DNA of 64,000 bases from JAJXWB01 sp037044955 (GCA_037044955.1 JBAOHX010000004.1:310001-374000); one strand, 5' to 3'; counted from the first letter of the stretch, positions 39,208 to 48,069 are shown. Made by a program: numbers and translations. Notes: generated by a model from the sequence alone, not told the origin.

Positions 39208-40011
39208 CTACTCCCCGCGACTTCTCACCACCATCGACTGGCTCGCCGTCGCCATCAGTTCGCCGCTCTCGGCGAACAGCCGCATGTCTCCATGCGCGAA
39301 GCCGGCGTTCATGCCGGTCACCGTGATGTCGCAGAACACCCAGCGCGTCGGCACGACCTTGCGTACGCGAAGGGTGTTGTCGAGGCTGGACGAGCCGGTG
39401 TTCGCTTCGCCCAGCGCCGGTCCGATGGCCGATGGCACATAATCCGCGAAGATCGCCAGCATGCTCGAAGACATTTCGTACTCTTCGACCGTGCGCGCCC
39501 ACAGCGCGAGGCGTCCGTCGGGCGAGGGCGTCCCGTCGCGGCGCAGCGCGCCCTTCGGCATCCGCAATTCGACGCGGCGATTGTAGTTCTCGCCGTGATC
39601 GGGCCAGAGCTGCACGCGCTCGCAATCTTCCGCGCGCGGAACGTCGGGCATGACGGCCCATTGATGCGCAGCGCCGCCCGGCCGCTCGCCGAGCGCGGCG
39701 GAGACGGTGATGATCTCGTTCTCGCCGACATGGCCCGACACGCGCGCCTGCGTCGTGTGGCGGCCCTTGTAGAAAATGCGCACGTCGAGATCGAGCACGG
39801 AGGGCGGGCGCGCGAAGGACAGATATTGCGCCGTCGCCCACACGACCGGCCGCTCGCAGGTGCGCTCCAGCGCCTCGATGGAGGCGGCGAGGCCGACGCC
39901 GCCATACATGAACATGGCGTCGGACGGGCCGACGCAGATCGAGGGGTTCAGCGGCAGGTTCCAGCGGTGGGGATTGTGCGAGCCGCGCAGGTCGAAGAAG
40001 CGTTTTGTCAT
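39208..40011 (-). CDS. Acyl-CoA thioesterase-like protein (TesB-like double hotdog)
   Basis: A 267-residue protein that reads as two hotdog domains in one chain, as in TesB-type acyl-CoA thioesterases. Domain 1 carries MYGGVGLAASIEALE and WATAQYLSFARPP; domain 2 ends WVFCDITVTGMNAGFAHGDMRLFAESGELMATASQSMVV, the usual last strand of the family. I use the ATG at 40011, behind GGGGG; a GTG five codons upstream is possible. Alone on the minus strand. Substrate unknown. Confidence 0.78.
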   Translation of the reverse strand: MTKRFFDLRGSHNPHRWNLPLNPSICVGPSDAMFMYGGVGLAASIEALERTCERPVVWATAQYLSFARPPSVLDLDVRIFYKGRHTTQARVSGHVGENEIITVSAALGERPGGAAHQWAVMPDVPRAEDCERVQLWPDHGENYNRRVELRMPKGALRRDGTPSPDGRLALWARTVEEYEMSSSMLAIFADYVPSAIGPALGEANTGSSSLDNTLRVRKVVPTRWVFCDITVTGMNAGFAHGDMRLFAESGELMATASQSMVVRSRGE

Positions 40012-40042
40012 GCCCCCGTTTCGCACGAGCGGCGGCGCCAGT

Positions 40043-41410
40043 TCAACTGAAGGCGGCGGGCAGGGCGACGCGGGCGATCAGGCCGTTGGGCGCGCGATCC
40101 AGCAATTGCAGCCGCCCGCCCGCCTTTTCGACCAGCGAGGCGACGATGGACAGGCCGAGGCCGAAGCCGCTCTTGGCGTCGACGGTGCGGCCGGGTTCGC
40201 CGCGCACGAAAGGTTCGAGCAATTGCTCCTTCATGCCGGCGGGAATGCCCGGCCCGTCGTCGGCGACATCCACCACGATGAACCCCTCCTGCGGCGGCGT
40301 CGCGCTGACCACGACATGGGCGCCGTGGTTGACCGCGTTTTCAACGAGGTTCGAGAACAGGCGCTGCAGGTCTTCGAGCGAGCCGTAGACGGTCTGGTGC
40401 TTGCCGCCGGCATAGGAGACTTCGTGGCCGAGATCGGCGAATTCGTCGGCGATGGTCTGCAGCACGCTGTCGAGGTCGATGAGGCCGACCCCCGCGCCCG
40501 ACTGCTCGCCGCGCAGGTAGACGAGGTTCTTGTGGAGCATGGAATCCATGGTCTCCACGTCCTTCAGCATCTTGGATTTCAACGCCTCGTCGCCGATGAA
40601 TTCCGAGCGCAGGCGCATGCGCGTGATGATGGTGCGCAGGTCGTGGCTGATGGCGGCGAGCGCGCGCGAGCGCGATTCGATCATGGAATCGATGCGCCGC
40701 TGCATGCGGTTCAGCGCGCGCGAGAGTTCGCGCATTTCCTTCGGGCCGGCTTCCTTGATCGGCGCCGCGCGGCCGCGGTCGACCGGCAGTCGTTCCGCCT
40801 GACGCACGAGGCGATAGAGCGGCGCGATGACGGCGAGCGTCAGCCAGATGGTGAGCAGCAGCGCCGAGACGAGGAACAGCGCGGCGGAGCTTTCCAGATT
40901 GCGCGAGTTGGCGAACCGCTGCACGCCCGTGCCGCGCCGCTCCTCCTCCAGCGCCTGCGAGCGCCGCGGCTCGGTGATGGCGATGACGAGATAGCCGCCC
41001 TTGCGCAGGCCGATGGCGAAATCGGCGTCCGGCTGCGACATCTTGACGATGGGCGTGCGCACGATCGCGTCGGGCCACAGGCGCTTGCGGACGAGTTCCG
41101 CGGTTCCGGCGGTCGAGGCGATGCGGCTGCCGCCCGGCGCCTTTTCCAAGAGCGTGAACTTCAGCCAGGGCGCGGCGCGCTGCATGTCCGCGATCATTTC
41201 CGCGCGCTGCTCGGGCGCGACCGCGTCGATGGCGGTGACCGCGCTGGCGATGATCTCCGACGGCTCGACGATCGCCAGACGCGTTTCCGGCTCGGTGAAC
41301 AGATAGGTCGAGGTCACAACGGTCTGGAACAGGGCGATGGCCGCAAACAGCACGAGCGCGATCTGCGCGCCGAGGCTGTCGGGCCGCAGCCAGCGCCAGA
41401 AACGGTTCAT
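40043..41410 (-). CDS. Two-component sensor histidine kinase with HAMP domain
   Basis: A 455-residue EnvZ-like kinase: TM1 at about residues 15-37, a periplasmic sensor of some 130 residues, TM2 near residues 175-195, a HAMP linker (APLYRLVRQAERLPVDRG), the H-box ALAAISHDLRTIITRMRLR, N-box LFSNLVENAVNHGA, G1 VADDGPGIPAG and G2 GFGLGLSIVASLV. Its ATG overlaps the stop of the response regulator gene (ATGA), so they form one signalling pair. The signal is unknown. The H-box variant HDLRTxxTR is typical of OmpR-partner kinases. Confidence 0.9.
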   Translation of the reverse strand: MNRFWRWLRPDSLGAQIALVLFAAIALFQTVVTSTYLFTEPETRLAIVEPSEIIASAVTAIDAVAPEQRAEMIADMQRAAPWLKFTLLEKAPGGSRIASTAGTAELVRKRLWPDAIVRTPIVKMSQPDADFAIGLRKGGYLVIAITEPRRSQALEEERRGTGVQRFANSRNLESSAALFLVSALLLTIWLTLAVIAPLYRLVRQAERLPVDRGRAAPIKEAGPKEMRELSRALNRMQRRIDSMIESRSRALAAISHDLRTIITRMRLRSEFIGDEALKSKMLKDVETMDSMLHKNLVYLRGEQSGAGVGLIDLDSVLQTIADEFADLGHEVSYAGGKHQTVYGSLEDLQRLFSNLVENAVNHGAHVVVSATPPQEGFIVVDVADDGPGIPAGMKEQLLEPFVRGEPGRTVDAKSGFGLGLSIVASLVEKAGGRLQLLDRAPNGLIARVALPAAFS

Positions 41411-42126
41411 CGCCGCGAGACCTGCGCCGAGAACATGTAGCCTTCAGAGCGGATGGTCTGGATCAGGCGCGGGCTGCGCAGGTCGGTCTCCATCTTCTGG
41501 CGCAGCCGGCTGATGAGCGTGTCGATGCTGCGCTCGTGCGGGCCCTCGACCGGGCCATGCGTGAGGCCGATGAGCTGGTCGCGCGTCAGCACGCGGTTGG
41601 GATGCTCGCACAGCGCGTAGAGCAGATCGAATTCCGCCGCCGTCATGGCGATGCGCGAGCCGGACGGCGCGAGCACCTCGCGGGCGGTGACGTCGACGCG
41701 CCAGCCCGAGAACCGGTAGACCTGTCGCGCATTGTCGTCCGCCGACGGCGGCAGGCCCGCCGTCCGGCGCAGCACGGCGCGGATGCGCGCCAGCAGCTCG
41801 CGCGGATTGAAGGGCTTGGCGACATAATCGTCGGCGCCCATCTCCAGCCCGACGATCTTGTCGACATCCTCGCTCTGCGCCGTGACGATGACGATGGGGA
41901 TCGAGCTTTCCCGCCGCAGGCGCCGGCAGATCGACAGGCCGTCCTCGCCCGGCAGGTTGAGGTCCAGCAGAACGAGATCGTAGTCGTTCTGGCGCAGGGC
42001 CTCGTCCATGGCGGCGCCGGTTTCGACCGAGGTGACGGCGATCTGGTTGGAGCCGAGATAACGCGAGATCAGGGCGCCGATCTCGGCGTCGTCCTCGACC
42101 AGCAGTACGGATGCGGCGTCGGTCAC
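41407..42126 (-). CDS. OmpR-family response regulator
   Basis: A 239-residue two-domain regulator. The receiver domain has acidic residues D12/D13, the phospho-acceptor D55 in LVLLDLNLPG, T83-like IVTAQSED and the lysine in YVAKPFNP. The winged-helix output domain has LTAAEFDLLYAL-like MTAAEFDLLYALCEHPNRVLTRDQL and RSIDTLISRLRQKM. It is transcribed first, coupled to the kinase gene. Its promoter should lie in 42127-42300, directly left of the genomic island. Confidence 0.92.
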   Translation of the reverse strand: MTDAASVLLVEDDAEIGALISRYLGSNQIAVTSVETGAAMDEALRQNDYDLVLLDLNLPGEDGLSICRRLRRESSIPIVIVTAQSEDVDKIVGLEMGADDYVAKPFNPRELLARIRAVLRRTAGLPPSADDNARQVYRFSGWRVDVTAREVLAPSGSRIAMTAAEFDLLYALCEHPNRVLTRDQLIGLTHGPVEGPHERSIDTLISRLRQKMETDLRSPRLIQTIRSEGYMFSAQVSRR

Positions 42127-42473
42127 GAGGAATTGGTCTCTCTAGGGGGCGCGCCCAGCCAAGCCACGGCTCCGCGCGCCTGTCGACCCCGACTTTATAG
42201 GGCGGCGAAATCCCAGACACAATTCAGACAAGAAGCGGCGCGGCCAGACAAACCGCCGTGAAGCCGTTGGGCGATAAATACTGGTCTGGGAAGCGAAAAC
42301 GCCGGGCTTGGCCGTGACGTCTTCGCATCCTGCAACGCCGGTCCTCCGGCGTGGATTTCGTTCCGTGATCGCGCCGATGATCGCGGAGCGACGGCGCAGC
42401 CCGCGTTTAACCCTCTCGCGGGCTGCGCCTTTTTTATGCGCGCCGACACAGGCGACGACGATCGGCTTCCGGA
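42127..42473. other. Intergenic region at the left edge of the island
   Basis: No open frame with coding character is seen. The region holds the presumed promoter of the response regulator on the minus strand and an isolated plus-strand terminator at 42393-42435, with no plus-strand gene before it. A short transcript of unknown start is possible. Confidence 0.5.
42393..42435 (+). terminator. Orphan rho-independent terminator
   Basis: A 13-bp perfect stem (GGCGCAGCCCGCG / CGCGGGCTGCGCC) with an 11-nt loop is followed by six T residues on the plus strand. No plus-strand gene lies upstream back to the response regulator, so it may end a small RNA. Confidence 0.75.
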
Positions 42474-42532
42474 TTGGAATGGTGGGCGCGACAGGGATTG
42501 AACCTGTGACCCCTCCCGTGTGAAGGGAGTGC
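42474..42532. repeat. attL: 59-bp direct repeat (tRNA-Val 3' fragment)
   Basis: Identical over 59 bp to 56090-56148. It holds the CCA end, T arm, variable loop, and anticodon arm of tRNA-Val(CAC) but lacks the D arm and 5' acceptor strand, so it is not a working tRNA. It marks the left junction of the island. Confidence 0.93.
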
Positions 42533-42858
42533 GGTGGTGCTGAGCGATTTTTTGTTACATTCCGGTTGGACCTTTAATATCAGTCTGTTGCCGCCTTCTG
42601 TTTAGCAAATTGCGACCCAGAGCGCAATGCGATTTGGCGGCTTTTCGGCGGTTCACTGTGACACCAGTGTGACAGGATGGAGCGGATGCGGGCAGGGAGT
42701 GCGGTCTCCCGACGCTCAAGTGAACGTCCGCTGATCAATGGCTCGCGGGTCTGCGCCCGAGCATGCCGACCGGGGCATCAAAAATGATGACAAAATCCGT
42801 CAACCCACCGGAGTTTCGACAAGTCGAACATTCCCCCCGTGCCGGCACCCCGGATGGG
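42533..42858. other. Non-coding left arm of the island
   Basis: No coding frame is supported. It holds a GTGACA-N5-GTGACAG direct-repeat pair at 42658-42675, which recurs near the right end, and a 14-bp palindrome (TTCGAC-AA-GTCGAA) at 42815-42828 just beyond the stop of the GIY-YIG-like gene. Confidence 0.55.
42658..42675 (+). promoter_or_regulatory. Candidate integrase arm-type site, left
   Basis: Two GTGACA hexamers spaced 11 bp (one helical turn), the second followed by G. The same arrangement on the same strand lies near the right end at 56008-56025. Two copies at opposite ends of the element fit arm-type binding sites of a tyrosine integrase or excisionase. Confidence 0.45.
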
Positions 42859-43470
42859 CTAGGAAGAGGCTGATCCACCACCGTTACCGTTACCCTTTAC
42901 GTATCGCTTGTATTGATCATTGTTAGGGAGGGGGCGAATGCCCCAGAGAAATGAGTTACCAGACCCAACACCGATGTGTCTACGAAGGTTCTTCTTAGCA
43001 TCAACCTCGTACTCGTAGTGCCCCTCTTTCCCGCGTTCTCTTTGCCGATTAAACCAAGGCAGGCATGCGAACTCCTCATAAAACCACTTGATCATGTCAG
43101 CTTCAATGTACCGGTAAAGCTCGTAATTAGCCTTCCGGGCAATCTGAGCGATGTGTATCTCGACCTCTAAATTTGGCACATTAATAAGAAGTGACGCCAA
43201 CCATTCTGCGTGACTGTATAGCCGCCCGTATGCGTCACCTTCACCTATGTATATGACTGGCGAGTAGGTTTCGCCGTAGGCGATGGCGACCTCGCCTCGC
43301 AGTCTGATAACATACACGCATTGCTTTCTTCTCTTAATCGTCGGCCATTCCTCGTCAATCAACTTTCGAATAATCGGAACGGCGTGTTCTTTCGGAATAC
43401 CGGCGAAGCCGAATCTGACACGAATTGGTTCGCTCCACCTGATCTCGGACTGCTTAATAATCGCAGGCAT
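42859..43470 (-). CDS. GIY-YIG-like domain protein
   Basis: A 203-residue protein not recognised as a whole. Residues 50-95 look like a GIY-YIG nuclease core: CVYVIRLRG, then SPVIYIGEGDAYGRLYSHAEWL with the YIG motif, the arginine and a following histidine, and later a glutamate in RYIEADMIKWFYEEF that could be the metal ligand. The C-terminus is glycine/serine/asparagine-rich (GNGNGGGSASS). The start at 43470 follows GGAGA with fair spacing. Lower GC than the chromosome. It could be a homing-type nuclease, a defence effector or a repair enzyme; confidence in a nuclease activity is modest. Confidence 0.6.
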   Translation of the reverse strand: MPAIIKQSEIRWSEPIRVRFGFAGIPKEHAVPIIRKLIDEEWPTIKRRKQCVYVIRLRGEVAIAYGETYSPVIYIGEGDAYGRLYSHAEWLASLLINVPNLEVEIHIAQIARKANYELYRYIEADMIKWFYEEFACLPWFNRQRERGKEGHYEYEVDAKKNLRRHIGVGSGNSFLWGIRPLPNNDQYKRYVKGNGNGGGSASS

Positions 43471-43651
43471 CGGGAAATAATCTCCGTACAGATGAATAGT
43501 CTCGTCTTAGGTGCCCTTCCAACGTCAATCAAGAGTTGTCATTTGAGGTATACCGTAGGGGACAATCGGTAGCAGCGCTGAGCAGCGTCCACTAGGGTTG
43601 ACTTTCATCTGCGGACAGAAAATTCTGGGGACACAACCTCAGAGGACGATC

Positions 43652-44288
43652 ATGCAGACCATCCTGTACGCCCAGAGTCTCCACCGCCGAACAGACCATC
43701 GCTCACCAGAGGACGCAGGCCGAACAGGCAGGCTTCAAGATCACCAAGGTGATTTCCGACGAAGGCATCTCGGGCGTGTCTCTGCCACTCGCAGAGCGTC
43801 CACAGGGCAAGCGCCTGTTCGATCTCCTCAGGGCTGGCGATACGTTGGTTGTGCGGTGGGTGGATCGGCTCGGCAGAAACTATCAGGACGTTTCCGACAC
43901 CATTCGTGAGTTCATGCGTCGAGGCGTGACCATCAGGACAGTCATCAACGGTATGACCTTCGATGGTTCTACGACTGATCCGATACAACAGGCGGTACGA
44001 GATTTACTGATAGCGTTCATGGCAGCGACGGCTCAGGCCCAAGCTGAGGCGACCAAGGAAGCGCAGAGGGCTGGCATAGCGTTCGCCAAAGCCGCTGAGG
44101 ATGGCCGGTACAAAGGACGAAAGCCGACCTTCAATCGCGCTCAGTTTGAACTGGTGCGAGACCTGTTGAGCAAAGGGCAAACCATCAGTGTCATTGCTAG
44201 GGACACTGGTCTCAATAGGCAGACAATCTATAGGATCAAGGATGCGCCTGCTGAGCAAGAAGCTGCCTTGGCTAACTGGGGTCTATGA
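43652..44288 (+). CDS. Serine recombinase (resolvase/invertase family, one frameshift)
   Basis: A small site-specific recombinase of the resolvase/invertase type, 211 residues when corrected. An extra C at 43671-43673 splits the first seven codons (MQTILYA) from RVSTAEQ, which carries the catalytic serine (S10). Further motifs: ISDEGISGVSLPLAERPQGKRLFDLLRAGDTLVVRWVDRLGR, and a C-terminal helix-turn-helix GQTISVIARDTGLNRQTIYRI. GAGGA lies before the ATG. As the sequence stands it would not be made from its native start. It may resolve element dimers or invert DNA; no inverted crossover sites were found. Confidence 0.82.
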
Positions 44289-45317
44289 GGAAGCCTCAGG
44301 CGTCAACTTACTCGGCCTGTCAGCCGCTGAGTCGTGAAGTTAGCGACTGAGGCCATACTTGTAGGGCAGACTGAGCGACCAGAGGTCTGCATAACAGCCC
44401 ACAATGGAAGAAGATGCTTGAAGAAGCGCCGGGCTCAACTCCCCATAATAGCAAACGCCTTTGATGGGCGCTGCGATCTCGGGGCGGCTCGGAACGCCCT
44501 GCGGGACTCGCTGAGCGCGATTGAGCAGCGCTGCACCGCTACCCCTGATGAAACGCTTCGAGCCAGCCAGCGAGTCTGTCTGCGGCTCTGAGAGGCCATT
44601 AATTGCCCCTCGCAATGGCGGAAGCTCGGGGGCAGGCCGGGAGTTAAAAGTCCCACAGAATAGCAGAATGAACTCAACCTTCACATTGGCAAAAGCCGCC
44701 GATGCAGAAGTCCCACACAATAGCAGGTTGCTCGGAAGTTCGGGGCGGGATTCAAAAGTCCCTCACATGAGCGGAACCTGCCCACAATAGCCAAACGTCC
44801 TGCGCGATGATGCCTGCCCGCAGCCAAGCGACTGAATCGCTCGACGGTCGTTGGCTGGCCGCCCCGTGGCTCCATCGCAAATGCGGGACGCTAGAAACCC
44901 CCCATATGAGCAGATCGCTCGAAAGCCCTTCAACTACGCACATCAGAAAGACCTTCGAGCGGCTACGCGAGCGACGTGGCTCGTCCGATACTGCTTGGTT
45001 TGTATGCTGAAGCTGAGTTCTCTGAACACACCTCACTCACACACTCATCATCCAGCTCGATACGTCTCCTATGGTGAAGCCTTACGTTTCATCTGAGCGA
45101 GAACCTCAGGTGAGAACTCATGGTCTGATGCCACTGAGTTTGGACCTCACCGCACACTCATCACGAACACGCCGAGAAAGATCGCTTAAGAAATTCGGCA
45201 TATCCCTCGCAAACGCCCTGTTTGCTTGGGTTTACGACCACCTTCCTTAAAGAGAAAGTGGTCTCTGAACGGTCAACACACACCCTACGAAATCCTGACA
45301 AAGGAACACTCCCCTAC
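44289..45317. other. Non-coding region with iteron-like repeats
   Basis: About 1 kb without a supported gene between the recombinase and the ATPase. It holds the degenerate repeats at 44395-44915 and a repeated CACACTCATCA at 45040-45050 and 45153-45163, each preceded by CCTCAC. Short open frames here lack ribosome sites and coding character. Position and repeats fit a replication origin or a regulatory/packaging region. Confidence 0.55.
44395..44915 (+). repeat. Iteron-like degenerate direct repeats
   Basis: About eight or nine copies of a motif near AAGTCCCACA-n-AATAGCAG, for example around 44397, 44441, 44652, 44712, 44760, 44780 and 44900. The best pair (44649 and 44709) share AGTCCCACA, then AATAGCAG. 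Spacing is irregular (20-165 bp) and copies diverge, so it is not a CRISPR array. All lie on the same strand ahead of the ATPase gene. Confidence 0.5.
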
Positions 45318-46605
45318 ATGACTACGATAACTGTCCTCAACTCCATCATGGGGTCGGGTAAGACCACCTATGTTCTAACCTCCATCAATGCTCAGTATGT
45401 CATAGACAGAGGTCAAGCGTTCGCCTCAGGTGAAGACAAGCCAACTAAGTTTCTGGTGGTAGTTCCACTACTGACTGAGGTCGATAGGTTCACTGAGAGG
45501 TGTCCTGATCTCAGGTTCAAGAACCCTCAGCCCACACATGGGCGAAAGCTGTATCACCTAGAGAAGCTGATTGAGGATGGTGAGAACATCGTAACAACTC
45601 ATGCCCTGTTCAGGATGCTCACGCGAGACATCTATGGGAAGCTGAAGGGACAGGGCTATCGAACTCATCATTGATGAGGTGTTGGATTGTGTCGAGATGT
45701 TCAGCGGTCTCACCAAGCGCGATCAGGAAATCCTGTTCACCAACGATATGGTGTATGTGGATGAAGTGAGCCGTCGGCTCTGTTGGAACCATGAGTCTCA
45801 CCATGAGTACCAAGGCAAGTTCAGCGATATAAAACACCTCTGCGACACAGGCAGTCTGGTGAGTATCAAGGATAAGATGCTTCTGTGGGAGTTTCCTTCT
45901 GAGTTCCTGACGTGCTTCGATGAGGTGACGGTATGCACCTATCTGTTCAAGGGCTCTCCATTCTACGCCTACCTCCAATCCGAGCGGTTTGAAATCGAGT
46001 TCAAAACCATCAGAGATGGTAGGATCGCAGACTGGGATGATGGACTGAGCGACGCTGAGATCAAAGCTCAGTTGAAACCTCTGGTACACATCTACGAAGG
46101 TGTGATGAATGTCGTAGGCGCTGAGACAGGCAAGAGTAACCCACTGTCATCAGGTTGGTACGATAAGGCCACTGAGCAAGACCTCAAGCGACTGAGGTCG
46201 TCCACCGAGACCTTCTTCGCTCGCGTAGCTCGAACTCCTTCCAAGGTGAATGGCTGGACTTCGTACTCGAAAGCGAAGCGACATCTCTTAGGCCGAGGCT
46301 ACACAAAAGGTTGGATCGCAAACAACGCGAAGGCAACCAACGAGTATGGACGTAAGAGGTCGATGGCGTACCTGTGCAACTGGTTCTACCACCCGATCAT
46401 CAAGGGCCACTTCCATGAAAGAGGCATCACCGTAGACGAAGAGGCATACGCACTGTCCGCAATGATCCAGTGGATATGGCGAAGCCAGATCAGACAAGGC
46501 AAGCCTATTCATCTGTTCATTCCTTCAGAACGGATGAGGCGACTGCTGAAGGAGTGGCTGGCGTCCAAGCCATCAGCAACGTTGGCGATGAAGGAGGCTG
46601 CGTGA
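45318..46605 (+). CDS. P-loop ATPase, probable replication helicase (one frameshift)
   Basis: A 428-residue protein when corrected. It starts TTITVLNSIMGSGKTTYVL (Walker A, residues 7-14), has LVVVPLLTEVDRF (helicase Ia-like), NIVTTHALFRML, and a Walker B ELIIDEVLDCVEMF that is restored by removing an extra C at 45660. This order matches superfamily 2 helicases and the origin-binding/DEAD-like proteins of phages. The C-terminal half (ARTPSKVNGWTSYSKAKRH, AYLCNWFYHPIIKG) is not recognised. It lies straight after the iteron-like repeats, so a replication role is likely but inferred. GC is visibly lower than the chromosome. Confidence 0.6.
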
Positions 46606-46829
46606 TGTTCGCTAACGTGTCTTCACCGCAGGCCATCGTCTATCTTCACGCTCTGAGTGCACGGTATACGGGTCCCTTTGGATGGTCCGCTACGATCATT
46701 GATGACGTGTGCGCGTTCGAGCGTGGCGGCGTTTCTTGCGATGAGCATTTTACCCGACTGCTCATTGTAGGAACTATCGAGGCGCTCGAACGTGATTCCG
46801 TCAGGTTCGGAGGTGTCGATTATCTGTAG
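46605..46829 (+). CDS. Small hypothetical protein
   Basis: A 74-residue cytosolic protein. Its ATG overlaps the stop of the ATPase gene (GTGATG context) behind AAGGAGG, so it is coupled to it. Sequence such as FGWSATIIDDVCAFERGG and IVGTIEALERDSVRFGG shows mixed helix and strand, with no known motif. It probably belongs to the element's replication or maintenance module. Confidence 0.55.
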   Translation: MFANVSSPQAIVYLHALSARYTGPFGWSATIIDDVCAFERGGVSCDEHFTRLLIVGTIEALERDSVRFGGVDYL

Positions 46830-47130
46830 TGACAAATACCTCAAGGACTCCGTCTTCGGGCGGCTTGACCCTGCGTTGGAGCCGACCCTCAGGAAGGCCG
46901 ATGCAAGGAACTTGGACTTGTTCCCTGCGCTGCGCTCGGCAACCGCTGCCATGAAGAAGGTATCCGTGAGCATCATTCCGGCTGCTCAGAGAGACGAGGT
47001 ACATGCCGCCACCGCTGCATCTGCCAAGGCGAGGCTGACGGAGTTGCGTCCTGTTGAACCTCAGCTTGAGGTTCGACCAGGTAGCGTCCACCGAGGGCGA
47101 GGGACTTCCTTGGTGATGCTGTTCTACTGA
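46792..47130 (+). CDS. Hypothetical protein
   Basis: A 112-residue frame beginning at a GTG inside the previous gene's 3' end. It is polar, with one cysteine near the N-terminus and a basic C-terminus. No motif is recognised and the start is unsure. Codon use fits the neighbours. Coding status is moderate only. Confidence 0.4.
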   Translation: MIPSGSEVSIICSDKYLKDSVFGRLDPALEPTLRKADARNLDLFPALRSATAAMKKVSVSIIPAAQRDEVHAATAASAKARLTELRPVEPQLEVRPGSVHRGRGTSLVMLFY

Positions 47131-47327
47131 CGTTGCGTCGATTGGATGGGAGGGGTGGAGAAATCCGCCTCTCCCTGTTGGGCGCTTCTGTCGCAGTGGG
47201 TATTTATTTGGCTCGTCGCCGTTGCACCCTGCTAAGTCAATCTAACTCACTTTCGCTCGCGCAACGTTCTGACATTCTTCACCTCCTCGCTGCTACGAAC
47301 TGTTGCGATAAGGAGGAGACGAAGAAG

Positions 47328-47663
47328 ATGGACGTAAACACCCTCACTCGTGAAATCGAGACATTCGCTGACGTTGATCCAGAGATGCAAATCCACACCA
47401 TGCTGGTGTTCTTGTTCATAGCTCAGCGTGGGACATGCACACAGAAAGACTTGGAGGTCAGCCTCGGCCTAACCAACGCCACAGCCTCACGCAATGTCTC
47501 CTACTGGTGTGAGCGTAAGACATACACTCAGGAAGGCATCGGGTTTGTCGAGCGTACAGAAGACCCTCGGGATCGCCGGTACAAGCTGCTTAGGCTGAGT
47601 AAGGCTGGACAGAAATTCTACGCCAAGGTCAAGGCGGACAGAGCAAGAAGGGCGGGGCAGTAG
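47328..47663 (+). CDS. Winged-helix (MarR-like) DNA-binding protein
   Basis: A 111-residue protein with a perfect AAGGAGGAG ribosome site ahead of the ATG. The fold reads as MarR-like: a helix MQIHTMLVFLFIAQRG, helix-turn-helix CTQKDLEVSLGLTNATASRNVSYW, then a wing GIGFVERTEDPRDRRYKLLRLSKAG. The wing motif DPRDRR is typical of MarR. It is probably a local regulator of the island. It lies 23 bp before a further small ORF. Confidence 0.75.
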   Translation: MDVNTLTREIETFADVDPEMQIHTMLVFLFIAQRGTCTQKDLEVSLGLTNATASRNVSYWCERKTYTQEGIGFVERTEDPRDRRYKLLRLSKAGQKFYAKVKADRARRAGQ

Positions 47664-47685
47664 CGGACGCTGAAGGCGACACTCC

Positions 47686-47973
47686 ATGATCCTCAGGTGG
47701 TTCAGACGGTCGAAGGACTCGGTTGAGCCATCCGAGCCCCCGAAGCCGCCGAGAGAACTGTTCATGCTGGAATGCTACGCTTCAACGAAGCAGCCGTTTT
47801 ATGCTGCCCGCATCAACTCAATGCATATCGAGAGCAGGAACGGATACGGCAAGCCGACGATGTTCAAGGGCGAGTTGAGCCACTGGTTCGACACAGCCGC
47901 CGAAGCCGCTGAGGCCGCTCCGAAGGTCAAAGCCTGCTATGGGTTCAGCAAGGTCCGGGTCGTGAAGTGCTGA
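47686..47973 (+). CDS. Small hypothetical protein
   Basis: A 95-residue protein with a basic start (MILRWFRRSK), a proline-rich linker (EPSEPPKPPREL) and a compact C-terminal domain with two cysteines. No motif is recognised. It is the last gene before the restriction-modification operon and lies in the CTGAG/CTCAG-rich part of the island. Confidence 0.5.
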   Translation: MILRWFRRSKDSVEPSEPPKPPRELFMLECYASTKQPFYAARINSMHIESRNGYGKPTMFKGELSHWFDTAAEAAEAAPKVKACYGFSKVRVVKC

Positions 47974-48069
47974 CGGGCGAACGGCTTTCCGGCCACTTGT
48001 CCCCCGCCATTGCCAATCCCTGAGCCGTGAACGACCATCCGGGCCAAATCCAACTCAGGGCCGCAGACT

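Noticed and set aside
42474..42532. Second tRNA-Val gene
   Set aside because: Only the 3' part is present; the D arm and 5' acceptor strand are missing, so it is an att fragment.
44395..44915. Repeats as a CRISPR array
   Set aside because: Copies are short, degenerate and irregularly spaced (20-165 bp), with no constant spacer length and no cas genes.
44807..45096. Small ORFs in the iteron region
   Set aside because: Overlapping frames on both strands, no ribosome sites, no coding character.
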